Source: Antilocapra americana
Taxonomy: Eukaryota; Chordata; Mammalia; Artiodactyla; Antilocapridae
Direction: 5' to 3'
Assembly: GCA_007570785.1 (NCBI GenBank)
Contig: ML660211.1
Span: 1,364,602 to 1,428,601 of the forward strand
Length of the DNA stretch: 64,000 nt
The notes beneath the pieces were generated by a model, which was not told where the DNA came from, made no database searches, and worked only from the letters and a program-made list of their open reading frames with translations. A program made the position numbers and the translations under genes. Numbering within the stretch: position 1 is the first letter of the stretch; every line of letters begins with the position of its first letter. Positions 11,573 through 22,715 of this stretch are shown here, piece after piece.

Positions 11573-12499
11573 GAAGATTAAAAGACCCCTAACCATGGTT
11601 CTCTATATTCACCCCCCTCAAAATCTGGAATCATTTTGTTATTTATTTTTTAGACGTGAAAACTTTCTTCTTTGGCCTAATGGCTCCACATGTCTCAGGG
11701 GGTAAACCAATGATGACTTCAGGGCTAGCTGATGCAGAGACATCACCATGTTTTGTGATTAAAGCAAATAAATCAATAATGCCCTGAAAAAAAAGTCTAG
11801 ACCTTCATGCAACAGGGTTTCCTGGGCAAATATCAGAGTACTTTATCAACTGCAACAGATATTAAAAGCAAGCCATGTCTTCCCCTCTTGTTTCAATGAC
11901 GCCTACATACATACACAAACATACACACATATACACACACGCATGGATATATATACACATTTCCTCACCTGAGTTTGAGAGTGTTTCCCAAACCTGAGCC
12001 ATTTCAAATTCCTTATATAAAAATGATACTTCTAATTTAATACTTTGAAATAAAACAATAAGCCCTATCTCCAATTAAAATAGAAGTCTAAGAATTAAGA
12101 GACATGAATCAGTTTTCCAATTTCTCTTCACATGAAAGTCCCAAAAGACAAGGTTTTTTTTAGTGTGTCTGGTGAAAACTTTTTCAAAAATGCTAGCTTT
12201 CCTCTGAGAAAGAAGCACAGGAAATTAGCAACATTTATTAATCCCCCAGGAAAGCTATAGACTCCCAGGGCAACTTCAGTAACCCTTGCTCCTTTCTGCT
12301 CTGAGTCTCTTTTCATTTGATTTATTCTCCACTGTATCAAAGTCATAGGATAATTCCTACTACTCCAGAACTCTGAAATAACAGTGGGAACATTTTACTT
12401 CAAAGAACCACAGCAGCAGAACCACAGAGCCACCAAAGAAGCAGTTAGATCTCTTTGCCCTTTTTGGGTGACATGCAAGAGAGGAAGACCACAATAACA
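11573..12499. other. No recognised feature apart from a microsatellite
   Basis: Apparently unique DNA with short meaningless frames. It contains the microsatellite at 11904-11960. Confidence 0.45.
11904..11960. repeat. CA / TA compound microsatellite
   Basis: Imperfect ACATAC, ACACAC and ATATAT runs; interrupted. Confidence 0.8.
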
Positions 12500-12730
12500 G
12501 CCCATCACTGTGAAGTGCTTCCCACATGTCAGATAATGCTTTTAGTATAGATGTATTTGTACTCACTTAACCTTCAAAACAACACTACAAGGTTGTCATC
12601 TTCACTGTCTTCATTTTACAGATGAGGAAACTGTGGCTTATAGAACCAAGATCAGAGAGTTAATGACTGACCATGACTGAGGTCTGGTTATTTTAATTCC
12701 AGAGCTGCCATCAACACCAGGGTTGACTGC
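12500..12730 (+). mobile_element. MIR SINE
   Basis: The core 'cattttacagatgaggaaac' is followed by 'gtggcttatagaacc', and a start-site-like 'gtgaagtgcttcccacatg' lies upstream. This is the order found in the plus orientation of MIR. Confidence 0.75.
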
Positions 12731-13419
12731 CTCCCTGGGACAGGCAGCAGTTAACCAACCAGCCTTCCAAAGCAAAAGATTATTTTCCTCTGTCCTTCTT
12801 TAATGTATGCACATTTTGATCCAGGAATTGAGGCGTTTCTATCTTTAGCTGGTTAAATTGCTGGGGATTATCTCTCCCATCAAAATGATATTCCCCATGT
12901 GGTGGTACTGAATAAACTTATTAACAGTAAAGTTTCCTCAGGTAAACCTTAGCTTTCACAAAAACAGCTGACGTCCATGAAAGACCACTTTTAACTGGTT
13001 TAAGTCACAGCAGGTACAACTGGATATTCAAGGTGTCTCATTACAACCTTGAAGTTGAAGATGAAGTCTCATTGACCAGAACTTTATCTCATCATCTCCT
13101 CCCATTCAGTTCCATTAGTAATTGAGATTATTTCCATACTAATCCCTGGGCCCAGTCAAAACAGGGTCCTGTGTTATTTCCTTTTACAAACTGCAATCTT
13201 GGCTCCTGCATTAACAGCTAAGTGTACTGGGTCTACATCACAGTTCACTCAGCAAATACTCTGCACACATCTTTTTTACAAAGAGAAAACTGGCACTCAC
13301 AAAGCCTACAGCAGAAAAGCTGCTCTAGCAATACACACGTCTAGATAAAACAGAAGTACCTTTAATACAAAATCAAAGAGCCAACTTGCACGTGCTTTAC
13401 GCTTTTCACCTTTTTCATG
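12731..13419. other. No recognised feature
   Basis: Apparently unique DNA; no frame above 60 codons that resembles a protein. Confidence 0.45.
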
Positions 13420-14060
13420 CCCATTTTCCATCTCTATATATTTGCTGGAAGCTTACTATATGCCAGACATTGTCTTAGCTACTGTCCTAAGGAATACATG
13501 CTCATTCAGTCGTGTTCGACTCTTTGAGACCCCATGGACTGTAGCTCACCAGGCTCCTCTGTCCATGGGATTTTCCAGGCAAGAAGACTGGAATGGGTTG
13601 CCATTTCTCTTCCAGAGGATCTTTGCAACCCAGGATTGAACCCTGGTCTCCTGCATCTCCTGCACTGACAAACGGATTCTTTAATATGTACCACCTGGGA
13701 AGTCTGTCCTAGGGAATACAGATGAAAACAAAGTTCTTTAACCTTACAAATTTATATTTTACAGATGCAAACAGAAGATAAACAAGCAGACAAATATACA
13801 AGCAAGCTAATTTCTGATAATAATAAGTGCTATGAAAAAGTAGTAAGTCTGAGAGCCTGTGATGGGGAGATCCAGGGAGACAAGGGGCAGTGGAGAACTG
13901 GAGGGACAAGCCTTTCTTACCAGGTGCCTTTTAGTTAAGACCTGCCTGGTGAAAATGAGGCAGCATGGGGAAAGCTGGGAAACAGCATTCCAGGCATCAA
14001 CTTCTTCATTCCTCCATGTGGCCCGACAAAGTGAGCATTTCAGAAAAAGGAACACATTTC
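13420..14060 (+). repeat. Ancient mammal-wide interspersed repeat, family unassigned
   Basis: Phrases such as 'tactatatgccagacattg', 'aataataagtgctatgaaaa' and 'cagcattccaggcatc' follow the order of a common old mammalian repeat (L2-like in reverse). A Bov-tA SINE splits it at 13499-13703. I cannot name the family with certainty. Confidence 0.5.
13499..13703 (-). mobile_element. Bov-tA SINE with 17-base target duplication
   Basis: A complete Bov-tA in reverse, from the tail ('tgctcattcagtcgtgttcg') to the tRNA head ('taccacctgggaagt'). The flanking copies 13482-13498 (CTGTCCTAAGGAATACA) and 13704-13720 (CTGTCCTAGGGAATACA) differ at one base. This proves insertion by target-primed reverse transcription into the surrounding ancient repeat. 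Confidence 0.95.
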
Positions 14061-14456
14061 ACAGTGAAGAACACTGAGCTCTAAAACATTAAATAATTTA
14101 CCCAAGGCACCCACCAATGTACCCATCAGAGAAGGGGCAGGCACGATGACTCATGACAATCAAGCCAAAGCCCTTTCTCTTATCAGTTCTCAAAAAGAAA
14201 ACACCTACCTACCATAAAATTCATGTTCCTTTTCAATGTGCGATTTTCCAGAAGATTAAAAAGAAGTTGAGTGACTCGGATCTGTTTATATCAACCCCTT
14301 GGATAACTGTTTTCAAAGACTGACTCTTTCTATAAATAAACTATGGAACAACCAATAATACATAAACAAGTAGCATGGCAACTTATAATTCTTGGTTCTA
14401 GGATATTCTGTTTCTGCAATCTTCTTAATTCTGTTGCTTTTATTAATACTGTGAGT

Positions 14457-14671
14457 GGGCTTCCCAGGTGGCACTAGTGGTAAAGAATCTGCCTGCAATC
14501 AAGAGATAAAAGTTTGATCCCTGGGTCAGGAAGATTCCCTCTAGGAGGGCATGGCAATCCACTCCAGTATTCCTGCCTAGAGAATCCCATGGACAGAGGA
14601 GCCTGGCGGGCTACAGTCCATAGGGTCACACAAGAGTAGGACATGACTGAGTGGCTTGGCGCACAAGCATG
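14457..14671 (+). mobile_element. Bov-tA SINE
   Basis: It has the complete head GGGCTTCCCAGGTGGC, a degraded B box ('agtttgatccc'), the BovA body and a tail ending in the 'gcgcacaagcatgc' variant. Target duplication unclear. Confidence 0.9.
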
Positions 14672-14770
14672 CAATTACTATTAAACATGCAATGGTATAC
14701 CAAGAAATAACATACATTTTAAATTTAAAAAGACAGCCTTGTTCATCAACTGCAACTGCATATAATGTTT

Positions 14771-14904
14771 GTCGGGAAGATCCCCTGGAAGAGGAAATGG
14801 CAACCCAGTCCCACTCCAGTCTTCTTACCTGGAGGATTCCACAGACAGAGGAGCCTGGCAGGCTACAGTCCATGGGGTTGCAAAGAGTCAGACACAACAG
14901 GACG
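14771..14904 (+). mobile_element. Bov-tA SINE, 5'-truncated
   Basis: It starts in the body at 'gtcgggaagatcccctgg', without the tRNA head, and runs to the tail. The flanking AATGTTT copies at 14764-14770 and 14905-14911 look like a 7-base target duplication. It lies about 100 bases from the preceding SINE in the same orientation. Confidence 0.8.
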
Positions 14905-14911
14905 AATGTTT

Positions 14912-15929
14912 CCATTTCATACACTATAAAGCAACTACTAAATGTGCAAATGCTGTATTTAGAAACAAATTAGTTATCTTTCATCAATGATTTATTGTAT
15001 GTGATTTGCAAAAAGAAAGTCAAATAACAAATTCCTAGGATGCTAAATAGGACCAGGTCTAACCAACCTATTTTTGAGAACCCTCAAATTATATTTTCAG
15101 ATACTTTAACACAAATGTTCAAAATCTGTAAACTGTTCTACTTCCTCCACCTACAATCCCCCTACATACAGTTCTCGCAAAGACACACACACTTACCCTC
15201 TTCCTTCTAAACGATTTTGCTACCCTCACAAAAAGGGAGAGAAAAGAGAGGCCCACACCTTCTGGGAAGAGGAAGCCACAGAAAATGTAATAGCGAAAGT
15301 GTTCAGCACGTAATACAAAGCCAATAAAAGGTTTTTCGTGTGTGCACTTGGGCGAGAGAAAAAAAGAAAAATAAGCACAGAGGCATTCTTGAAAATGAAG
15401 AAGCCCTTAACACCCACCCAAGGAGGGTACTTGGGCTCTATGAGAGTCTCATTCAACCTTCGTCTGCTACCAGATTCAGCTTTGGAGCAGAATTCACTAA
15501 CGGGGTTCTATTATTCTCTGAGCACTCTCCCAACTCTTTCTCATCTCTGTCCTTAATCATAAGGATCATACAGTCCGCTATTTTGATAATTGCCATTTTA
15601 GTTAGTTCAAGTGAGTAAAAGGGTATGTGAAGTCAGGCATATAGACAGAATTTTAAAGTATTTCCTTAATAGCAGATTCACTGTCAGTATATTCGAGGGT
15701 CCACCAAAGAAAGGTCTCCGTGGTGGGTTTCAGAGGTTTTTCACCTGCCCCCCCCAAACCAGTTGAAGGTTTCTGCTAGGACAGTCACTGCGCTGGTGGG
15801 AATCAAACTGCCCCAAGACAGACCACAGACGGTCAACTTTCCAATTCTCAACACATCCTTGAGGCAAAGTAACTGTGGTTTGAGAAGAATCAGTGTGATA
15901 CATGGAACGTGCTTAGACTGTGTGTTAAA
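14912..15929. other. No recognised feature
   Basis: About 1 kb of apparently unique DNA. Frames at 15338-15618 overlap each other and have no protein-like features. Confidence 0.45.
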
Positions 15930-16110
15930 AGAGATCTGATTTCAACTACCGATTGTGACAGTAATGCCTATGTGAGCTTGGAGAAGAAATTTACGTCTTT
16001 TAAGTTCAGTTTCCTCATTTGCAAACACTGAATAATACCTCCAATGTAGCCAGGTGATTTTCATGATGAAATGAAATACAGAAAATGTTTAGCAAAGTTT
16101 CAATAATGAC
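15930..16110 (-). mobile_element. MIR SINE
   Basis: Read in reverse, the MIR order is present: 'cagtttcctcatttgcaaac', then 'gaataatacctcc', then the 'gatgaaatgaaatac' block. Confidence 0.65.
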
Positions 16111-16221
16111 ATCTGGATGAGTTCTCAATATAATGGTTAAGCTGCCCAGAAATGACTTTCTCATTTTTCTCTTCCAGTATTTAGAAAGAAAAGAGTTTTT
16201 TCACCTTGCTTATAGTTTCCT

Positions 16222-17197
16222 TTATTGTGCAGAAGCTTTTAATTTTAATAGGTCCCATTTGTTTATTCGTGCTTTTATTTCCAATATTCTGGGAGGTGGG
16301 TCATGGAGGATCCCGCTTTGGTTTATGTCAGAGAGTGTTTTGCCTATGTTATCCTCTAGGAGTTTTATAGTTTCTGGTCTTATGCTTAGATCTTTGATCC
16401 ATTTTGAGTTTATCTTTGTGTATGGTGTTAGAAAGTGTTCTAGTTTCATTCTTTTACAAGTGGCTGTCCAGTTTTCCCAGCACCACTTGTTAAAGAGGTT
16501 GTCTTTTCTCCATTGTATATTCTTGCCTCCTTTGTCAAAGATAAGGTGTCCATAGATGCGTGGATTTATCTCTGGGCTTTCTATTCTGTTCCATTGATCT
16601 ATATTTCTGTCTTTGTGCCAGTACCATACTGTCTTAATGACTGTGGATTTGTAGTATAGCCTAAAGTCAGGTAGGTTGATTCCTCCAGTTCCATTCTTCT
16701 TTCTCAAGATTGTTTTGGCTATACGAGATTTTTTGTATTTCCATACAAATTGTGAAATTATTTGTTCTAATTCTCTGCAAAAGACCTCTGGTAGCTTGAT
16801 ACGAATTGCATTGAATCTATAGATTGCTTCGGGTAGTATACTCATTTTCACTATATTGATTCTTCCAATCCACGAACATGGCACATTTCTCCATCTGTTT
16901 GTGTCCTCTTTGATTTCTTTCATCAGTGTTTTATAGTTTTCTATATACAAGTCTTTTGTTTCTTTAGGTAGAAATACTCCTAAGTATTTTATTCTTTTTG
17001 ATTCGATGGTGAATGGAATTGTTTCCTTAATTTCTCTTTCTGATTTCTCATTGTTAGTGTATAGGAATGCCAGGGATTTCTGTGTGTTGATTTTGTATCC
17101 TGAAACTTTGCTATATTCACTGATTAGCTCTAGTAATTTTCTAGTAGAATCTTTAGGGTTTTCAATATAGAGGATCATGTCATCTGCAAACAGAGAG
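16222..17197 (-). pseudogene. Inverted L1 ORF2 segment (RT to thumb and beyond)
   Basis: A long open frame read on minus, starting in the reverse-transcriptase block with FADD intact (17179-17190). It runs through [17 protein letters not shown], the [17 protein letters not shown] block and the [15 protein letters not shown] block to [11 protein letters not shown] one-base loss near the end shifts the frame relative to the L1 consensus and creates the stop at about 16222. The first 15 or so codons of the frame beyond 17197 belong to the other half and are a junction artefact. Few defects otherwise, so a relatively young copy. Confidence 0.85.
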
Positions 17198-17355
17198 CAG
17201 AATGGGAGAAAATAATAGCCAATGAAGCAACGGACAAACAATTAATCTCAAAAATATACAAGCAACTCCTGCAGCTCCATTCTAGAAAAATAAACGACCC
17301 AATCAAAAAGTGGGCCAAAGAACTTAACTGACATTTCTCCAAAGAAGACATAAAA

Positions 17356-17862
17356 ATGGCTAACAAACACATGAAAAGATGCTCAACATCACTCATTATC
17401 AGAGAAATGCAAATCAAAACCACAATGAGGTATCACTTTACACCAGTCAGAATGGCTGCGATCCAAAAATCTACAGGCAATAAATGTTGGAGAGGATGTG
17501 GAGAAAAGGGAACTCTCTTACACTGTTGGTGGGAATGCAAACTAGTACAGCCACAATGGAAAACAGTGTGGAGGTTCCTTAAAAAACTGCAAATAGACCT
17601 GCCATATGACCCAGCAATCCCACTGCTGGGCATATACACCGAGGAAACCAGAATTGAAAGAGCCACGTGTACCCCAATGTTCATTGCTGCATTTACAATA
17701 GCCAGGACATGGAAGCAACCTAGATGCCCATCAACTGACGAATGGATAAGAAAGCTGTGGTACATATACATAATGGAATATTACTCAGCATTAAAAAAAA
17801 TTCATTTGAATCAGTTCTACTCAGGTGGACGGAACTGGAGCCCATTATCCAGAGTGAAGTAA
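17356..17862 (+). pseudogene. L1 ORF2 C-terminal segment
   Basis: A 168-codon frame covering the ORF2 C-terminus. It contains the C-X3-C-X7-H-X4-C cluster (Cys44, Cys48, His56, Cys61 counted from the ATG at 17356), the [10 protein letters not shown] block and the [11 protein letters not shown] block. It is cut off from the rest of ORF2 by the inversion junction at about 17197, so it cannot make a working protein. Confidence 0.85.
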
Positions 17863-18240
17863 GCCAGAAAGAAAAACAACAATACAGTATACTAATGCAT
17901 ATATATAGAATTTAGAAAGACGGTAATGAGAACCCAGCATGCGAGACAGCAAAAGGAACGCAGATGTATAGAATAGACTCGTGCACTCTGTGGATGAGGG
18001 CAAGGGTGGGATGATTTGGGAGAATGGCATTGAAACATGTTAATTATCAAATGTGTAATCAATCGCCAGCCCAGGATTGATGCTCGGGGCTGGTGCACCG
18101 AGATTTCCCGGGGGGAGAGAGGAGGGAAGGAGGAGGGAGGGGGGTTCTGGAGGGGGAGCATATGTAAACCCATGGCGATATCATGTCATTGTATGGCAAA
18201 ACTAATAAAAAAAGAAAAAGACTAAAAAATAAATAAATAA

Positions 18241-18369
18241 ATAAACTAAGTAGCAGGGGAAAAAATAAGACTATTAGTTAAAATAGGCACATACATTATT
18301 CACATTTTATGGCTAACTTTTTAAGCTTAAAATAAAAGAAAAACAAGTGTCTAAAAAAAAAAGAAAGAA
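18241..18369 (+). other. Candidate 3'-transduced flank of the preceding L1
   Basis: This non-L1 stretch ends with AATAAA (about 18332) about 20 bases before an A-rich (A)n/(GAAA)n tail. The candidate target duplication copy (18370-18384) follows directly. This is what read-through past the L1 polyadenylation site, use of a downstream site and co-mobilisation would leave. The alternative is ordinary flank with a chance GA-rich match. Confidence 0.45.
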
Positions 18370-18384
18370 AGAAAGAAAAGAGTT

Positions 18385-19294
18385 AACACATCTAGTAAGC
18401 TGCTTCATTGTGTTTACTGCCAACTTCTCTCCCTGGGGGAGAAAAGAAAGGATCGGACTTAATCTCTTTGTCAAGAGGGTAACTGGACCTTGGAGCAGAT
18501 GCAGGAATATTATTTGCCATGAGGAGGGATCTTATCTATTGACAGGATGTCCATGGTTAGGAACTGCTTACAGAAAGTAAACCCAGCATCAATGGAATGA
18601 GAACGTGGAGAAAGTCACATCAACTAGAGTCCCAGGTAGACTTTTGCTTCTGTAAGGACCCACTGTCCTATCTCCCATCACCCATTTCTGAACCTTGAAA
18701 AAGGCAGCACAGCCTGACAGAGGTAAGGCTAGTTGAGACTGAACTCCATGAAGGGGTGCTACTTAATTGGGTTTCACTCTGCTTTGGACACTAGACTGTA
18801 ATATATAACCACCCAGTCCAGCTTGCCATTTCCAATATCTACATATATCATAAATTTAGCACTTTGTGAAGATGTCAAGACTGATATAATCATAGATGAA
18901 AGCATCTAGCAGTATTTGTTTGGTTGTTTTTAGAAAAATTTTAACAGCTACAGTTCAATGATGTAATGTATGAAAAAGATATTTTGGAAATAATGTTCAT
19001 AAATAGAGACCTCTGTGGATTTCCATGCATTAATTGTGTCTGTTTCCTAAGGTATCTTGAGTCCTAAAACCTGTGAAACTATGGAAAAGTTAAACATTTC
19101 TTTGTCTTTACTGTCCAATGAAACAAAAAGACAAAAAGTTCTGCCCCAACTTTATACCTTCACAAGGATGCTTTAGACTCTGCTGGTGACAGATTATTTT
19201 AATTATTTTTAACTCATCAATGATCACTAGCACATTACAACAGAAAACTGAATGTGAGTGACAGAAGGAGTCATTGAAATGACGAAAAGCAGTA
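18385..19294. other. No recognised feature
   Basis: Apparently unique DNA; nothing protein-like or RNA-like seen. Confidence 0.45.
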
Positions 19295-19430
19295 CACTGC
19301 TTTCCATAACATTTTCTTACATATTTTATTTCATTTAATTCTCCAAATAGGCCATAAGATAGGTATAAATGTCTTCATTCTGCAGATGAATAACTGAGGT
19401 TCAGGGGAGACTGCCAGCTAATCGCAAACC
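19295..19430 (+). mobile_element. MIR SINE fragment
   Basis: 'tttcatttaattctccaaat' followed by 'ctgcagatgaataactgagg' follows the MIR core order. Confidence 0.65.
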
Positions 19431-20805
19431 CTAATAATAACATGAACTGAAATTATCTGAGAAGAGCCGAGCAGAGGGTTTGGAGGGGTCAGGACCTGGG
19501 GAGGGTCTGAGATTTTATTTCACTCCTAGGCTAATGAGCCGGCCTGCCACAGCACCAGGGCTGCTGGCAGAATATGGGACTCCCGGAACAGAGACAAGGG
19601 ACAGCTGATCATTGCAAGGGCAGGAGCCAGGACACCAGTATTTGCTCTGTTTTCCCAAGTTCAGGGTCCCACACAGCAATGCAAAGAGGCTCAGCTGACA
19701 TCTGCACAGGAGGCGTGCTGTTTCCAGAACACTGAAGTAAGTGAACCACTCATAAACAGCAATGAGGATGGCTGTCCTTTGCTTCATTTTCTTATTCTGC
19801 TGGACAGTCATCATGCCTGCCTCTTATTCCAAAGGAAAACATGGTATCTTCTATATTCCATGGCAAGTTTTAAAAAGATAGTCTAGAACAAAGGCATTCA
19901 GTGCCTCTCAAAGCATGAAGAAATAAGAGGTACATAGAGATGATACATTACCTGTTTCACAATCCCCTTCTATTTACCGACAGTAATGAAATGAGATGAT
20001 ACGGTGACACAGGCGGTAGTGAAACAATGGCATGGGTCTTGAACCATTCTGCAGCCCTTCAAGCCTCCATATGCAACTGATAACCAGGCAAACCTTTTCT
20101 GCACTGGGATTTATGACGTGTTTAAACTGTGATTAATAATCTTGTGATAAAATGAAAAGTAATCTGAAAACTCTATTCTTGGGAGAATGTTCATGGAAAT
20201 TGACTATAAGATACCAATGAAATGAGCTAAATTAAAATATCAGCTGTTAGATGCCAGGGCATCAGAATTTTTTTAATGCCCCCATTTGACATACCCTCTT
20301 TAAACCATAGATTATTAATTAAAAAGAGTTTTACATGAGGGACTTCTCCAGCTGTAAACAACTGTGAATTCTCTGTATTAGGCTGACTGTTTCTAAAGTG
20401 TCTCGTTGAGAGACCGTCTTAACTTGCTGTATCACTTCTAGATCAGAAGAAATTCTCATTGAATTTGAATGAAACAACCCTGGGTTAGCCATGATTAATC
20501 TCATATTGATATGTTCCTTTTATTCTCTAGGACCAAGTAACAAAAGGATCTCTAATTGACTAAAATTCTAAATGCAATGCTGATATAAAATATCCATTAG
20601 CACAGAGGTGGCCTATTTATAATTCTGTGAAAGCTGCCAGCATGACTCTAATTCTCAGTATCAATGACAAGATTAGTGGATGACTCTTACATATAATGTG
20701 GCTACGATAAAAGAAGCAAAAGAACAAACCTAGTCTCCTAGTAGAATAGCTTTACAGAAACCATCCCCTCTGGCACACTGTGCCTCTTCCATTGTAAGTT
20801 TAATT
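19431..20805. other. No recognised feature
   Basis: Apparently unique DNA. It contains a 39-codon plus-strand frame (19762-19881) with a hydrophobic start, discussed as a finding and not called a gene. Confidence 0.45.
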
Positions 20806-21025
20806 TCTAGCAATATATTATATATAATAATATTTTTATAATATGTTTTAGAAATATATTTTACAATTTTAATAGTATATTTTATAATTTCATATATTTA
20901 TATATAGCCTATATATTTTATAATCTATATATTATAAAATATTGTATATATTTGTAATATATTTCATAGTATAGTTTATAATTTTATATATTGCAAAATT
21001 ATATTTTAATAATTTCAAAAAACAT
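20806..21025. repeat. AT-rich low-complexity block
   Basis: About 220 bases of TATA, TTATAA and TTTTATAAT motifs with very few G or C. Many short self-complementary stretches. Confidence 0.85.
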
Positions 21026-21510
21026 AATTTTTAAGTTTTGCTCATTACCTTAGATGTTCTAAAATACGACCAAAACCTTAAAGCAAAATAGTCTTCTTGC
21101 TTGAGCTGGCAGAGCTTTGGCAGAGGTGACTAGGAGAGCTGGAACATGCTACTTTACATTTCTCAGCTGGAGATGACTTCATCCATCTGCTGTAGTACCC
21201 AGAGTTCTATCAGATGTTCATCTCATTGAATTGTGACTTGGGAGCATCTGCAGGTCTCCTATCAAGGCATCTTCTCCTTGGATACTTAGTCACCAGATTG
21301 TCCATAGAATAATGAGGAATGTACACTTTGAAAAGGGGCATATTTTTAGGGAAAAGCAAGAGAAAGCAGATACACCACAGCTATCTTTCTCTTTCTATCA
21401 ATGATCTATGTAGATCAACCTGAACACACAATTAAGAGCTCAGCACGTGGAGAGTATCAAGACTGGAAAGAACAGGTTCATCAGGTGAAATGGAGAAACA
21501 TACCTTACAT
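21026..21510. other. No recognised feature
   Basis: Apparently unique DNA left of the rearranged BovB; no long frame. Confidence 0.45.
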
Positions 21511-22712
21511 TTTCCTTTTCTCCTTTGCCTTTCATCTCTCTTCTTTTCACAGCTATTTGTAAGGCCTCCTCAGACAGTCATTTTGCCTTCTTTGCATTTC
21601 TTTTTCTTGGGGATGGTCTTGATCCCTGTTTCCTGTAAAATGTCATGAACCTCCATCCATAGATCATCAGGCACTCTGTCTATCATATCTAGCCCTTGAA
21701 TCTATTTGTCACTTCCACCGTATAATCATAAAGGATTTAATTTAGGTCATACCTGAATGGTCTAGTGGTTTTCCTCACTTTCCTCAATTTAAGTCAGAAT
21801 TTGGCAATACGGAGTTCATGATCTGAGCAACGGGCAGCTCTCAGTCTTGTTTTTGCTGACTATATACAGCTTCACCATCTTTGGCTGCAAAGAATATAAT
21901 CAATCTGATTTTGGTGTTGGCCATCTGGTGATGTCCATGTATAGTGTCTTCTCTTGTGTTGTTGGAAGAGGGTGTTTGTTATGACCAGTGCATTCTCTTG
22001 GCAAAACTCTACTAGCCTTTGCCCTGCTACATTTTTTACTCCAAGGCCAAATTTGCCTGCTACTCCAGGTGTTCTTTGACTTCCTACTTTTGCATTCCAG
22101 TCCCCTCTAATGAAAAGGATACCTCTTTGAGGTGTTAGTTCTAAAAGGTCTTGTAGGTCTTCAGAGAACTATTCAACTTCAGCTTCTTCAGCATTAGTGG
22201 TCGGGGCACAGACTTGGATTACTGTGATATTGAATGGTCTGCCTTGGAAACGAACAGAGATCATTCTATCATTTTTGAGACTGCATCCAAGTACTGCATT
22301 TCAAACTCTTTCATTGACAATGATGGCTACTCCATTTCTTCTAAGGGATTCTTGCACACAGTAGTAGATATAATGGTCATCTGAGTTAAATTCACCCATT
22401 CCAGTCCATCTTAGTTTGCTGATTCCTAGAATGTCAATGTTCACTCTTGTCATCTCCTGTTTGACCACTTCCAATTTGCCTTGATTCATGGACCTAACAT
22501 TCCAGGTTCCTATGCAATATTGCTCTTTACAGCATCAGATATTGCTTCTATAACCAGTCACATCCACAACTCGGTGTTGTTTTTGCTTTGGTTCCATCCC
22601 TTCATTCTTTCTGGAGTTATTTCTCCACTGATCTCCAGTAGCATATTGGGCACCTACCAACCTGGGAAGTTCACCTTTCAGTGTCCCACATTCTGTCATA
22701 CCTCGCCACCAT
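21511..22712 (-). pseudogene. BovB APE endonuclease region, inverted half
   Basis: Minus-strand frame 22301-22489 starts MNQGKLEVVKQEMTRV and contains GEFNSDDHYIYYC. This is the N-terminal part of the RTE apurinic-like endonuclease that nicks target DNA. Further endonuclease blocks continue leftward to 21511 with frameshifts and stops. The element's 5' leader start (GACACTGAAAG-like, read on minus) is near 22690. Confidence 0.8.
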
Positions 22713-22715
22713 GAC

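Larger units (their letters stand above)
16198..18369 (+). mobile_element. L1 LINE with 5' inversion (twin priming) and candidate 3' transduction
   Basis: A plus-strand L1 insertion in two opposite halves. 16198-17197 is ORF2 sequence in reverse. 17198 to about 18240 is the following ORF2 C-terminus and 3' UTR in forward orientation. The two pieces abut in the L1 consensus apart from roughly ten missing bases. The outer flanks carry AGAAAGAAAAGAGTT at 16183-16197 and 18370-18384, a candidate 15-base duplication. If that is right, the inserted unit includes about 130 extra bases after the L1 end. The left boundary TTT/AGAA fits the L1 endonuclease preference. Inactive. Confidence 0.85.

Noticed and set aside
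16133..16555. 140-codon plus-strand open frame
   Set aside because: Mostly antisense to the inverted L1 ORF2 segment.
21026..21510. Target duplication TACCTTACA / TACCCTATA for the large BovB
   Set aside because: Only about seven of nine positions agree; too weak to claim, so noted only as a candidate.
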